Assembly: GCA_964437445.1 (NCBI GenBank)
Contig: CAYTGR010000005.1
Location: 62,001 to 126,000, forward strand
Length of the DNA: 64,000 nucleotides
Origin: CAYTGR01 sp964437445
Lineage (GTDB): Bacteria > Chloroflexota > Anaerolineae > B4-G1 > SLSP01
Direction of reading: 5' to 3'
The notes beneath the pieces are model-generated. The model made no database searches. It saw nothing but the letters and a program-made list of their open reading frames with translations, and was not told the origin of the DNA. A program made the position numbers and the translations under genes. This document shows, piece after piece, positions 14,498 to 23,229 of this stretch (position 1 is the first letter of the stretch; each line of letters starts with the position of its first letter).

Positions 14498-16303
14498 ATG
14501 ACCACTGGGACCTGTTATGCGGGCAATCTCTTGCGGGTGGACCTGAGCACCGGTCAGATCACCGCCGAGCCGCTCAAGATGGACTGGGCACGGGATTTCA
14601 TCGGTGGGAAGGGGCTGGCCTTCCGCTACCTGCTCTCTGAGTTAGGGCCAGGGGTGGAGCCGCTCTCGCCGGAGAACGTGGTGCTCATTTTCGCGGGGGC
14701 GCTCGCCGGGACGCCGGTGGCGACGACTGCCCGCACGGTGCTCTGCACCCGCTCACCGCTCACCGGCACCATCCTGGATTCTTACGTCGGCGGCGGTTTT
14801 GCCGCCAACCTGCGCTACGCCGGCTGGGACGGGATCATCATCACCGGCCAATCGCCCCGCCCCGTCTACCTGTTCATCAACGATGACCAGGTAGAGCTAC
14901 GCGACGCGGCGCCGCTGTGGGGGCTGCCAATCTGGGACGCCGAGAACTGGCTGGAGGAACACCATGCTCCGGGCCGGCTGACGACGTTGACCATCGGGCC
15001 GGCCGGCGAAAACTTAGTGCCCTTCGCCTGCATTACCTCAGAGGCCTACCGGCAGGCCGGGCGCGGCGGGATGGGCGCCGTCTTCGGCAGCAAGCACCTC
15101 AAAGCCATCGCGGTGCGCGGGACCGGCGCCGTCCGTGTCCCCGACATGGCCGCGTTTATGCAGACCTACCGCACCATCCTGAGCGAACATGTCTTGAGCG
15201 ACGCCAACCTCTGGGCCTGGGACACCGGCACGCAGGCGATCTCCGACGGGACCAACGCCAAGGGAATTCTGCCCACGCGCGGTTTCACTCAGGGCGAATT
15301 CGACGGCCACCCCGGCATCAGCCTGGAGACCATGCGTGCCGCCCGCGTGCGCAACCGGGCCTGCACCGCCTGCCCACTGGCCTGCGGCAAAGTGACCCAG
15401 AGCCTACGTGGGGAACGCATGGAAGGCCCGGAATACGAGACCATCGCCCTGTGCGGGAGCAACTGTGGCATCGGCGAGCTGGCCGACCTCATCGCCTTCA
15501 ATCGCTACTGCGACAACCTGGGGCTGGATAGCATCTCCGCCGGGAATGTGGTGGGCTTGGCGATGACGATGACCGAGGAGGGCATCCACGATTTCGGCCT
15601 GCACTACGGCGACGGCCCGGCCTATCTGCAAATCGTGCAGGATATCGCCTACCGGCGCGGTATCGGTGACGACCTGGCCCACGGCGCCCGCTGGCTGGCG
15701 CAAAAATACGGCGGCGAGCATGTCGTCCTGGAGATCAAAGGGCTGGAGTTCCCCGGCTACGATCCGCGCGGCGGCTTCGGCATGGGGCTGGCCTACGCCA
15801 CCTCCGAACGCGGCGCCTGCCATCTGCGCTCCTTTGTGATCGCGGTAGAGACGCTCTTTGATACCATGCACCCCGATTCCTTTGAGGGCAAACCGGCCCT
15901 CGTCATCAACGACCAGAACCTCAACTCGGTCAAATGGTCAGGCATTTTCTGCGACTTCTGGGCGATCAACGCCGAGGACATCGCCACGCTCTACACGCTC
16001 GGCACCGGTCAGCCCTACACGCCGGAAGAGGTGATGCGGATCGGCGAGCGCATCTGGAATCTGGGGCGGCTCTTCAACATCCGCGAGGGCTTCCGCCGCG
16101 CCGATGACTACCTGCCACCGGCCATCTTTGACCGCCCGTTGCGCAACGGCGCAGCCGCCGGGATTACCCCCACCCGCGAGCAATATCAAGCCGCCTTAGA
16201 TGAGTACTACGCGATCCGGGGCTGGGATCACGACGGTATCCCCACCCCCGAACGGTTGCATGAGCTGGGCCTGGATGAGTTCATCCCCTGGCTGCCGCGT
16301 TAA
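14498..16303 (+). CDS. aor: Tungsten-type aldehyde:ferredoxin oxidoreductase (AOR family), copy 1
   Basis: AOR enzymes oxidise aldehydes to carboxylates with a bis-pterin tungsten or molybdenum cofactor and a [4Fe-4S] cluster, passing electrons to ferredoxin. The 601-residue protein has the cluster ligands Cys289, Cys292 and Cys296 (CTACPLAC) and a likely fourth Cys in GIFCDFW. Pterin-binding landmarks include GGKGLAFRY, AGRGGMGAVFGSKHLKAI and DPRGGFGMGLAYATSERGACH. The ATG at 14498 follows a GGAGGAGG. A four-cluster ferredoxin gene lies 46 nt downstream and is the likely electron acceptor. The substrate is unknown; the locus suggests amine-derived aldehydes. Confidence 0.92.
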   Translation: MTTGTCYAGNLLRVDLSTGQITAEPLKMDWARDFIGGKGLAFRYLLSELGPGVEPLSPENVVLIFAGALAGTPVATTARTVLCTRSPLTGTILDSYVGGGFAANLRYAGWDGIIITGQSPRPVYLFINDDQVELRDAAPLWGLPIWDAENWLEEHHAPGRLTTLTIGPAGENLVPFACITSEAYRQAGRGGMGAVFGSKHLKAIAVRGTGAVRVPDMAAFMQTYRTILSEHVLSDANLWAWDTGTQAISDGTNAKGILPTRGFTQGEFDGHPGISLETMRAARVRNRACTACPLACGKVTQSLRGERMEGPEYETIALCGSNCGIGELADLIAFNRYCDNLGLDSISAGNVVGLAMTMTEEGIHDFGLHYGDGPAYLQIVQDIAYRRGIGDDLAHGARWLAQKYGGEHVVLEIKGLEFPGYDPRGGFGMGLAYATSERGACHLRSFVIAVETLFDTMHPDSFEGKPALVINDQNLNSVKWSGIFCDFWAINAEDIATLYTLGTGQPYTPEEVMRIGERIWNLGRLFNIREGFRRADDYLPPAIFDRPLRNGAAAGITPTREQYQAALDEYYAIRGWDHDGIPTPERLHELGLDEFIPWLPR

Positions 16304-16349
16304 GCGAGCGCTTTTCACTACACGAAGTCATGGATTGAAGGAGCCTGCC

Positions 16350-16760
16350 ATGCCACTGATTTTCAAAAACAAACTCTGCACCGGCTGTCATCTGTGTGAA
16401 CTGGCCTGCTCGGCGGCGCACTACCAGGAGTTTGCACCCACCCGGGCCCGCATTCGCGCCACCGTCCACGCGCAACAGGGCGAGAGCAGCGTGATGGCCT
16501 GCTTTTCCTGCCCGCAAGCCCCTTGCATCGCCGCCTGCCCGCAGCAGGCGATCTCCCGCGCCGCGCCGCGCCAGCCGCTCTTCATTGATCCGGCCAAATG
16601 CGACGGCTGCGGCGGGCAACCCGCCTGTGTCCCGGCCTGCCCCTACAGGGCGATGTACTTTGACGTCCAGACCAACTATGCGCTGGCCTGTGATATGTGC
16701 GGCGGCGACCCGGAATGCGTCAAGTTCTGCCATCCACAGGCGCTCAGCATCGGCAAATAA
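16350..16760 (+). CDS. 4Fe-4S polyferredoxin subunit, partner of AOR
   Basis: The 136-residue iron-sulfur protein has four Cys groups: CTGCHLCELAC, CFSCPQAPCIAAC, CDGCGGQPACVPAC and CDMCGGDPECVKFC. This gives sixteen ligands, enough for four [4Fe-4S] clusters, as in DmsB/HycB-type electron-transfer subunits. It lacks a Tat signal or membrane helix, so it is probably cytoplasmic. The ATG at 16350 follows AAGGAG. Its place 46 nt after AOR copy 1 matches multi-subunit AORs with a ferredoxin-like small subunit. AOR copy 2 has no such neighbour. Confidence 0.9.
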   Translation: MPLIFKNKLCTGCHLCELACSAAHYQEFAPTRARIRATVHAQQGESSVMACFSCPQAPCIAACPQQAISRAAPRQPLFIDPAKCDGCGGQPACVPACPYRAMYFDVQTNYALACDMCGGDPECVKFCHPQALSIGK

Positions 16761-16785
16761 CCATCCACGCTCCCCCAAACTCATG

Positions 16786-16833
16786 GCTGAGGTCGCAGAA
16801 GTCAGGACTTAAATCATTTTCTGCGACCTCAGC
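16786..16833. terminator. 15-bp perfect inverted repeat after the ferredoxin gene
   Basis: GCTGAGGTCGCAGAA at 16786-16800 pairs perfectly with 16819-16833 across an 18-nt loop. No T tract follows; GGTAAAAGGG follows instead. It may terminate the aor transcript or attenuate the next gene. Confidence 0.5.
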
Positions 16834-16847
16834 GGTAAAAGGGCTTT

Positions 16848-19688
16848 GTGAACAGCAAAAAATCGCTCCTCTTATCTATTTATGGGATGACTCTCACCAC
16901 GCTCCTGGCGGCTGCCTTGCGGCTGCTGGGACTGGATCGCATCCCGCCGGGCCTCCACTTTGATGAGGCGGTTTATGGCCTGATGGCGCTGGAGATTTAC
17001 CACGGCGCGACCCCCGTCTTCTTCCCGGCCTACACCGGACGCGAGCCGCTCTACATGTACCTCATGGCCGGCGTCTTCCGGCTGGTCGGCGTCAACGCTT
17101 ACGGCCTCCGGCTCACCTCCGCGCTGATCGGGCTGCTGACCGTGGTGCTGGTTTTTGCTGTGGGCCGCGCGCTCTTCTCGCGCCGGGTGGGAGTGCTGGC
17201 CGCGGCCGTGCTGGCCATCCTCTACTGGCACCTCACCGTGAGCCGCAACGGCTATCCCAACATCCTGATCCCGCCGCTGGAATGTCTGGCGCTCCTCTGG
17301 CTCTGGAAGGGCTACCGCGACGGGCGGCTCTGGCAGCTGGCCCTGGGCGGCGTCTTTGTCGGCGCGGTGCTCTACACCTACCTGGCCGCGCGGTTTTTCC
17401 CCATCACGGTGGCGCTGATCTTCCTCTACGCGCCGCTGGTGGATGCCCGGCGCTGGCGCCGGCGGCTGCCGGGATTGGTGCTGGCGGCACTGGCGGCGCT
17501 GCTGGTCTTTGCACCACTCGGCCTCTACTTCCTCAACCACCCTCACGATTTCATGGAGCGCGCCGGGCAGGTGCTCGTCTTCAAGCAAGCGCCGGATCAG
17601 GTGCTGCGGGTCATTGGGAACAATCTGCTCCAGACGGCCGGGGCCTTCTTCGTGCGCGGCGACCCGCGCCAGCATTACAATCTGCCCGGCAAGCCGATCT
17701 TTGACCCCCTCATGGCGCTCTTTTTCCTGCTGGGACTGGGCGTGACGTGGCGCCGCCGGCGCCGGGTGGAGTACGCGCTGCTCCCGCTCTGGGTGTTCGG
17801 CATGTGCCTGCCGGCGCTCCTCACCGTAGACCTCATGCCGCAGGGCCAGCGGATGTTCGGCATCACACCGGCGCTGGCCCTGCTGGCCGCGCTGGGGCTG
17901 GAAGCCCTCCTGCGTCAAACGTCAAACGTCACCGCTCACGCTTCACGCCTCACGTCTCACGCCTCACCTCTCACGTCTCACGCTTCACGCCTCACGTCTC
18001 ACGGCTCACGGCTCACCCCTTACGCCATCACCGTCTTTTTGCTTTTTGAAACTGCCTCTACCGCCGTGACCTATTTCGGGGACTGGGGCCGGCAAACGGC
18101 GACCTATTACACCTTCCACACCGAATACCTGCAGCTGGCCGGGCGCGCCGTGGCCGAACTGGATGCCGGGCACGCCGTGGTCTTCCAGACGCGCTACTAT
18201 AAACATCCTACCGCCGTCTTCACTGCCCCGCGCACCCTGGAGACCATCTGGGTCGCCGGGAATCAGAACCTCGCCCTTCCCAACCGCGCGCCGGCGGAAG
18301 TACGCTACCTCTGGCCCATACACGACATCCCACCTGCCCCGGCCCTGGAGCCGCTCATGAGCCGCCTGCTGGAGCCGGTGGATCGGTTGCTCGCCCCTGA
18401 TGGCAGCGTCGCCGCCGTCATTTATCGCCTCAAGCCGGAGGCGGTCACGCAGGAAGCCACGGCCCCGGTCCAGGCCACCTTCAGCGACGAGGTGGCCGCG
18501 CTGGACTGGAGCTTGCCCACCACCGCGCCACGTGACCAGCTGCTCCAGGTGCTCGTCCACTGGCGGGTCTTGCGCCCGGTGGCTGAAGGGCGCACCTTCA
18601 CGCTGCATCTAGTTGAAAACGATGTCCTCTGGGCGCAGGGCGGCGAGATGGGCTACCTCTCTGAGCAATGGCGGGCCGGGGACACGGTCTACCAGCTCTT
18701 CACCGTGGCGTTGCCGCCCGGGCTGCCGGCCGGCCCCTACCGGGCACGGCTGATCCTGGGCCGCGAAGCCGGCGGGATCCTGCCGGTCTACCAAAACGGG
18801 CGGCTGGCCGATACGGCACTGACGCTCGGCACCGTGACGTTGACGTCAGCGGGCGCCCGGCTGGAGCCCCCCCTGCCTGGGGTGAGCTTCGGCGGTCTCT
18901 TCACGGCGACCGTTCAGAGCGCCACCACCCAAACGGCGGTCCCCGGCGGCAAGGTCCACCTGGCTGTGCGCTGGCAGGCCGCGCTCCGTCCCGCGCAGGA
19001 GTACACCGCCACGGTAACACTCACCGACGCCGCGGGCGCGGCGGCGCAGCAGTATGAATTTCCGCTCGCCTACCGGTATCCCACCACCGATTGGCAACCG
19101 GGCGAGGTCGTGCAGACGGTCTACGTCCTGCCGCTGCGGGGCGTGGCGAGCGGCGACTACCAGATCACGCTGCACGTCACCGGTCTGTCCGGTGTCCTGG
19201 ACCTGGGGCGGCTGGCGCTGACCGGCGGCGAGCGGCTTTTCACGCTCCCGCCGATCCAGCACCCGCTGAGCGCCACCGTCGGGAGTGAAATCGCCTTTTG
19301 GGGCTACGACCTGGATGCTGCCCAGGTCAAACCCGGTGCGGCCTTCCCGCTCCGGCTCACCTGGCAGGCGTTGACCGCGCCGGCCGGCGATTACAAGGTC
19401 TTCGTCCATCTGGTCGGCCCTGACGGGCAAACCTGGGGGCAGGACGACAGCGTCCCGGCCGGGTGGCAGCGTCCCACCCTCGGCTGGGAAGCGGGCGAAT
19501 TCGTCGTAGATGAGCATGTCGTCCCAATCAAAGCCGACGCACCAGCCGGGATCTACACCCTCTATATCGGGATGTACGACGCCACCACCCTGACCCGGCT
19601 GGCGCTCTACGATGCCGCCGGTCAGCGGCTGCCGGACGACCGGCTGCCGCTCACCACCGTCACGCTCGTTCCACCCGCCGGGGAGTAG
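16848..19688 (+). CDS. GT39/ArnT-like membrane glycosyltransferase with an in-frame heptapeptide repeat insertion
   Basis: The 946-residue protein has about ten membrane helices in its first 420 residues. The GLHFDEAVYG motif near residue 27 carries the acidic pair expected of GT39-type, polyprenyl-phosphate-sugar-dependent transferases. Residues from about 357 to 391 (17914-18020) are a low-complexity HASRLTS-type repeat encoded by intergenic-style heptamer DNA, lying between membrane segments. The C-terminal 500 residues are extracytoplasmic beta-rich modules (AFPLRLTWQAL, DYKVFVHLVGPDG). The start is a GTG at 16848 with AAAGGG upstream. It probably glycosylates exported lipids or proteins. 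It has no obvious link to the flanking amine genes. Confidence 0.82.
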   Translation: MNSKKSLLLSIYGMTLTTLLAAALRLLGLDRIPPGLHFDEAVYGLMALEIYHGATPVFFPAYTGREPLYMYLMAGVFRLVGVNAYGLRLTSALIGLLTVVLVFAVGRALFSRRVGVLAAAVLAILYWHLTVSRNGYPNILIPPLECLALLWLWKGYRDGRLWQLALGGVFVGAVLYTYLAARFFPITVALIFLYAPLVDARRWRRRLPGLVLAALAALLVFAPLGLYFLNHPHDFMERAGQVLVFKQAPDQVLRVIGNNLLQTAGAFFVRGDPRQHYNLPGKPIFDPLMALFFLLGLGVTWRRRRRVEYALLPLWVFGMCLPALLTVDLMPQGQRMFGITPALALLAALGLEALLRQTSNVTAHASRLTSHASPLTSHASRLTSHGSRLTPYAITVFLLFETASTAVTYFGDWGRQTATYYTFHTEYLQLAGRAVAELDAGHAVVFQTRYYKHPTAVFTAPRTLETIWVAGNQNLALPNRAPAEVRYLWPIHDIPPAPALEPLMSRLLEPVDRLLAPDGSVAAVIYRLKPEAVTQEATAPVQATFSDEVAALDWSLPTTAPRDQLLQVLVHWRVLRPVAEGRTFTLHLVENDVLWAQGGEMGYLSEQWRAGDTVYQLFTVALPPGLPAGPYRARLILGREAGGILPVYQNGRLADTALTLGTVTLTSAGARLEPPLPGVSFGGLFTATVQSATTQTAVPGGKVHLAVRWQAALRPAQEYTATVTLTDAAGAAAQQYEFPLAYRYPTTDWQPGEVVQTVYVLPLRGVASGDYQITLHVTGLSGVLDLGRLALTGGERLFTLPPIQHPLSATVGSEIAFWGYDLDAAQVKPGAAFPLRLTWQALTAPAGDYKVFVHLVGPDGQTWGQDDSVPAGWQRPTLGWEAGEFVVDEHVVPIKADAPAGIYTLYIGMYDATTLTRLALYDAAGQRLPDDRLPLTTVTLVPPAGE
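17914..18020. repeat. Heptamer tandem repeat inside a coding region
   Basis: Words of the type GTCTCAC, GCTTCAC and GCCTCAC are repeated. Because 21 nt equals seven codons, they translate as a heptapeptide repeat (HASRLTS and variants), keeping the glycosyltransferase frame open. The same word class is intergenic at 14348 and 30213. Confidence 0.85.
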
Positions 19689-19774
19689 GGCGAATTTTAG
19701 GTAGTCATCACCCGGAAGGAGGTCGTCGCCATCACAAGGTTATCTTTTTATTTCCACGGCTCCGGTTCCCGGTA

Positions 19775-19816
19775 GGACAAACTTTTGTTTGTCCCCAGAC
19801 GCAAACTCAAGTTTGC
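19775..19816. repeat. Pair of short dispersed palindromes upstream of patA
   Basis: GGACAAACTTTTGTTTGTCC (19775-19794) and GCAAACTCAAGTTTGC (19801-19816) are perfect palindromes of the CAAACTT family. They lie in the 180-nt space before the aminotransferase gene. Confidence 0.65.
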
Positions 19817-19864
19817 GCTATGCCTGCTCCTGAATGTTAACTGACACGTTATTTACAAAGGAGA

Positions 19865-20074
19865 TAGAGCTATGCCACAATCATTGGAAGCCGCCCTCGC
19901 CTACTCCAGCCGCTGGCTGNNNNNNNNNNNNNNNNNNNNNNNNNNNNNNNNNNNNNNNNNNNNNNNNNNNNNNNNNNNNNNNNNNNNNNNNNNNNNNNNN
20001 NNNNNNNNNNNNNNNNNNNTAGAGCTATGCCACAATCATTGGAAGCCGCCCTCGCCTACTCCAGCCGCTGGCTG
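19865..20074. other. Scaffold gap flanked by identical 55-bp ends
   Basis: The 55 nt at 19865-19919 and at 20020-20074 are identical and flank exactly 100 Ns. Both contain the same ribosome-binding site, ATG and first 16 codons of patA. This is the pattern of two contigs that overlap by one k-mer and were joined with a fixed-size gap, so the true sequence probably has no gap and only one copy. Confidence 0.85.
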
Positions 20075-21388
20075 GACATCCTCCACCGTCCTTCCGTCCC
20101 CGAGGACGAGGGGAAACAGATTATTGAAGAATCCAAACGCAACTTTGCGGATTATTTCAACGCCGGCTGGCTGGAATACCGCAAATCCATCACCGAGGCG
20201 GGCGACTGGGCTGCGACGGAATGGACCGGCTCCGGCGCGCTCTTCCGCGACATTTTAGGCCGCGAATACATTGATTGCCTCGGCGGCTACGGCATGATGG
20301 ACCTGGGTTGGGCGCACCCGGAAGTGGTCGCCGCCGTCAAGGACCAGCTGACCTACCGCGTGCCGATGCCCAGCCAGGAGCTCATTGATCCGCTCCGGGG
20401 CGTCCTGGCGCACCTGATGGCCGACATCACCCCCGGTGACATCCAGTACAGCTTCTTTGCCGCCAGTGGCACCGAAGCCGTGGAAGGCGCCATCAAGCTG
20501 GCGAAGATGTACACCCGCAAAGCCGGCTTCATCGTCGCCGTCAAAGCCTTCCACGGCAAGACGATGGGCTCGTTGAGCATGATGGGCAAGTCCGATTACC
20601 GCCAACCCCCTGGCATCATGTACGGCGGGCCGATCTACCATGTCCCCTTTGGCGATGCGGACGCGGTGGAGCGCCAGCTGGAGATCTGCCAGAAGGTGGG
20701 AATTGATATCGCCGCCGTGCTGATGGAGCCGATCCAGGGGGAGGCCGGCGCGATTGTGCCGCCCGACGACTTCTGGCCGCGCATCCGTGAGGCGACGAAA
20801 CATTACGGCGTGCTGCTCATCGCCGACGAGGTGCAGACCGGGCTGGGCCGCACCGGCAAGCTCTGGGGCGTGGAGCATTGGGGCGTCGTGCCCGACATCC
20901 TCGCGGTCGCCAAATCGCTGGGCGGCGGCGTCATGCCGATCAGCGCTTTCTGCTCCACTCCTGAGATCTGGCAGATCATGATGGACCCCAACCCCTTCAT
21001 CCACACCACCACGACCGGCGGCGGCTCGCTCGCGTGCAGCGCCGCGATTGCCGCCATCAACGTTACGCTGCGTGACCGGCTGTGGGAAGTGGCCGCGGCC
21101 AAGGGCGATTACCTCATGCCCAAACTCCAGGCCTTCGCCGAACGCTATCCGCAGATCTTCCACAATATCACCGGTAAGGGGTTGCTCATCGGGATGCATT
21201 TCCGCGATGCGGCCATCGGCTACAAGGTGGCCGCCGGCCTCTTCAAGCGCGGCGTGCTTGTCGCCGGCACCCTGACCAGTGCTCACACCATCCGCATTGA
21301 GCCGCCGCTGGTCATCACCTACGAGCAATTGGACGCGCTGTTGAACCGGCTGGAAGACATCCTGGCCGAAGTCGCCCAAACGCTGTAA
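20027..21388 (+). CDS. patA: Putrescine aminotransferase-like class III aminotransferase
   Basis: The 453-residue protein closely follows E. coli putrescine aminotransferase along its length: FxxYFNxGxLEYRKSITEAGD, DCLGGYGMMDLG, SQELIDPLRG, EPIQGEAGAIVPP, and AGTLTSAHTIRIEPPL near the end. Cofactor residues are Asp267 (IADEVQTGLGRTGK) and the Schiff-base Lys296 (VAKSLGGGVMPI). It should convert putrescine, and perhaps cadaverine, to the amino-aldehyde with 2-oxoglutarate or pyruvate as acceptor. The start codon is repeated before the N gap (19871), an assembly artefact. A transporter gene follows, separated by tandem repeats. Confidence 0.88.
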   Translation: MPQSLEAALAYSSRWLDILHRPSVPEDEGKQIIEESKRNFADYFNAGWLEYRKSITEAGDWAATEWTGSGALFRDILGREYIDCLGGYGMMDLGWAHPEVVAAVKDQLTYRVPMPSQELIDPLRGVLAHLMADITPGDIQYSFFAASGTEAVEGAIKLAKMYTRKAGFIVAVKAFHGKTMGSLSMMGKSDYRQPPGIMYGGPIYHVPFGDADAVERQLEICQKVGIDIAAVLMEPIQGEAGAIVPPDDFWPRIREATKHYGVLLIADEVQTGLGRTGKLWGVEHWGVVPDILAVAKSLGGGVMPISAFCSTPEIWQIMMDPNPFIHTTTTGGGSLACSAAIAAINVTLRDRLWEVAAAKGDYLMPKLQAFAERYPQIFHNITGKGLLIGMHFRDAAIGYKVAAGLFKRGVLVAGTLTSAHTIRIEPPLVITYEQLDALLNRLEDILAEVAQTL

Positions 21389-21389
21389 C

Positions 21390-21511
21390 GCATGGCAAAT
21401 AGCGAATGGCAAATGGCGAATAGCGAATGGCGAATAGCAAATGACGAATGGTTGACTCGCTGACTCGCTGATTCGCTGACTCGTTGACTCGCAGATTCGC
21501 TGACTCGCTCA
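21390..21511. repeat. Back-to-back heptamer and octamer tandem repeats
   Basis: From 21390 to about 21450 the 7-nt words GAATGGC, AAATAGC and GAATAGC alternate. From about 21453 to 21511 the unit is 8 nt (GACTCGCT, GATTCGCT, GACTCGTT), seven copies. The array ends at the ribosome-binding site of the next gene. Confidence 0.8.
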
Positions 21512-21521
21512 GGAGGGAGAG

Positions 21522-23129
21522 ATGGAATTAGGCAGTTACCCATATCTGGGTGTGATTGTGGCCGGCATCATCATCTTCTTCTTTGTCCGGCTGGGCGTGG
21601 GGTATTACGCCTCACGGAAAGTCGCCACGGCCGCCGATTACGTCGTCGCCGGGCGACGGTTGCCGATCTACCTGACCGGCGCTTCTATCATGGCGACCTG
21701 GTTCGCCGCCGAAACGCTGATGGGCGCGAGTTCCACCGCCTATCAATGGGGTTTCCAGGGCGTCGTTTTTGATCCCTTTGGCGCCACCCTCTGCCTGCTC
21801 CTCTCCGGCGTCTTCTTCATCCGGTTGATGCGCCGCGCCCGTTACCTGACCGTGGTGGATTTCTTTGACCGCCGCTACGGCAAAAGCATGACCATCCTCA
21901 GCTCCATCGCGCAGATCCTCACCTACTTCGCCTGGACCAGCGCGCAATTCGTCGCCGGCGGCAACATCCTGCGCGGCCTGTTCGGCTGGCCGGTCTGGGT
22001 CGGCATGATCGTCATCGCCTGTATTGTAACCCTCTACACGACCTTAGGCGGAATGCTGGCCGATACGCTGCTGGATTTCATGCAGATGTTCTTCACTGCC
22101 GGAGGAATGTTGATGATCTTCCTCGGCGTGCTCGGCGCCGTGGGTGGGTTCAAGGGATTGACTGAGGGCGCCGGGACGCTCTACGTCTCCAAACCCTTCA
22201 CGCTGCTCCCCATCCCCGGCGAGGGCTTTTTGGGTTACACCGGCGCGACCGGTTGGTTCTACTGGCTGGGCGCCTGGATGGCCGTCGGGCTGGGCAGCGT
22301 CCCCACACAAGACCTGATGCAGCGCTCCATGTCGGCGCGCAACGAAGCCACCTCGGTCTGGGGAACCTATTTCGCCGGGCTGCTCTACATCACTTTCGGC
22401 ATCATGTCCCCCCTCATCGGCATCATGATGTTCAGGCTCAACCCCAACATCGCCGCCGGCGATACCGACTTCATCCTGGTGACGGCAGCCTTACAACATC
22501 TCAGCCCGATCCTGACCGCCATCTTCATTGCCGCGCTGGCTTCCGCGCTGATGAGCACCTCCGACAGCTCTATCCTGGCCGGCGCTTCCGTCGTCACCGA
22601 AAACCTGATCCCGCTGTTCAAACCCGATTTCAGCGACGAACAAAAGCTCAAGTGGACCCGCATCATGGTCTTGACCATCGGCAGCATCAGCCTGCTGCTC
22701 GCTATCTTAGCCTCCACCATCTACAAGCTGGCGATGGTAGCCTGGTCTATCCTGCTGGTGGGCCTGTTCGCCCCCTTTGCCTTTGGGATGTACTGGAAAA
22801 AGGCCAACCGGTACGGGGCAGTGGCGGCCTTCCTGGGGGGCTTTATCTCCTGGGTGACCATTGGCCTCATCTACTACCAATCCACGATTGAGGCCTGCGC
22901 CGGTGATTTTGAATGCGGCTTCTGGGATGCCGTGTATGTGAGTTCCACACCGGCGTTCATCATCTCCATCGTGCTGATGGTAGTGGTCTCGCTGGCGACG
23001 CAAAAACGTTGCCCGCCGCTGCCACTCACCGACGTGGATGGCAACCCACTGGATACCCGCTTGAAGCTCGGCTTCTTGCCGTTGTGGGATGCGCTGCGGA
23101 AGCTTAAGCCAGAAGAATTGCAAGACTAA
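21522..23129 (+). CDS. Sodium:solute symporter (SSS/SLC5 family)
   Basis: The 535-residue protein has about 13 hydrophobic segments in the SSS pattern, including AADYVVAGRRLPIYLTGASIMATWFAAETLMG, VVDFFDRRYG, and the SDSSILAGASVVTENL stretch of the sodium-coupled core. Members move amino acids, polyols or other small solutes with Na+. The substrate is not readable. The position between putrescine aminotransferase and an APC permease suggests an amine or amino acid. AGGAGGGAGAG precedes the ATG at 21522. Confidence 0.88.
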   Translation: MELGSYPYLGVIVAGIIIFFFVRLGVGYYASRKVATAADYVVAGRRLPIYLTGASIMATWFAAETLMGASSTAYQWGFQGVVFDPFGATLCLLLSGVFFIRLMRRARYLTVVDFFDRRYGKSMTILSSIAQILTYFAWTSAQFVAGGNILRGLFGWPVWVGMIVIACIVTLYTTLGGMLADTLLDFMQMFFTAGGMLMIFLGVLGAVGGFKGLTEGAGTLYVSKPFTLLPIPGEGFLGYTGATGWFYWLGAWMAVGLGSVPTQDLMQRSMSARNEATSVWGTYFAGLLYITFGIMSPLIGIMMFRLNPNIAAGDTDFILVTAALQHLSPILTAIFIAALASALMSTSDSSILAGASVVTENLIPLFKPDFSDEQKLKWTRIMVLTIGSISLLLAILASTIYKLAMVAWSILLVGLFAPFAFGMYWKKANRYGAVAAFLGGFISWVTIGLIYYQSTIEACAGDFECGFWDAVYVSSTPAFIISIVLMVVVSLATQKRCPPLPLTDVDGNPLDTRLKLGFLPLWDALRKLKPEELQD

Positions 23130-23137
23130 AGCCCTCA

Positions 23138-23200
23138 AGACCACGGACCACAGACCACCAGCAGCTAAAAATGTGGTCTGCGGTCTGTGGTCAGGGGTCA
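23138..23200. repeat. Heptamer-word inverted repeat between the two transporter genes
   Basis: GACCACGGACCACAGACCAC-type words on the left pair with GTGGTCTGCGGTCTGTGGTC-type words on the right, around CAGCAGCTAAAAAT. It is closely related to copies at 13658 and 26141. Confidence 0.72.
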
Positions 23201-23229
23201 TCACAACGGAATCATTGCAGGAGATAATC

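Noticed and set aside
19871..19919. A separate truncated patA gene before the gap
   Set aside because: Identical over all 55 nt to the start after the gap; best explained as a duplicated contig end.
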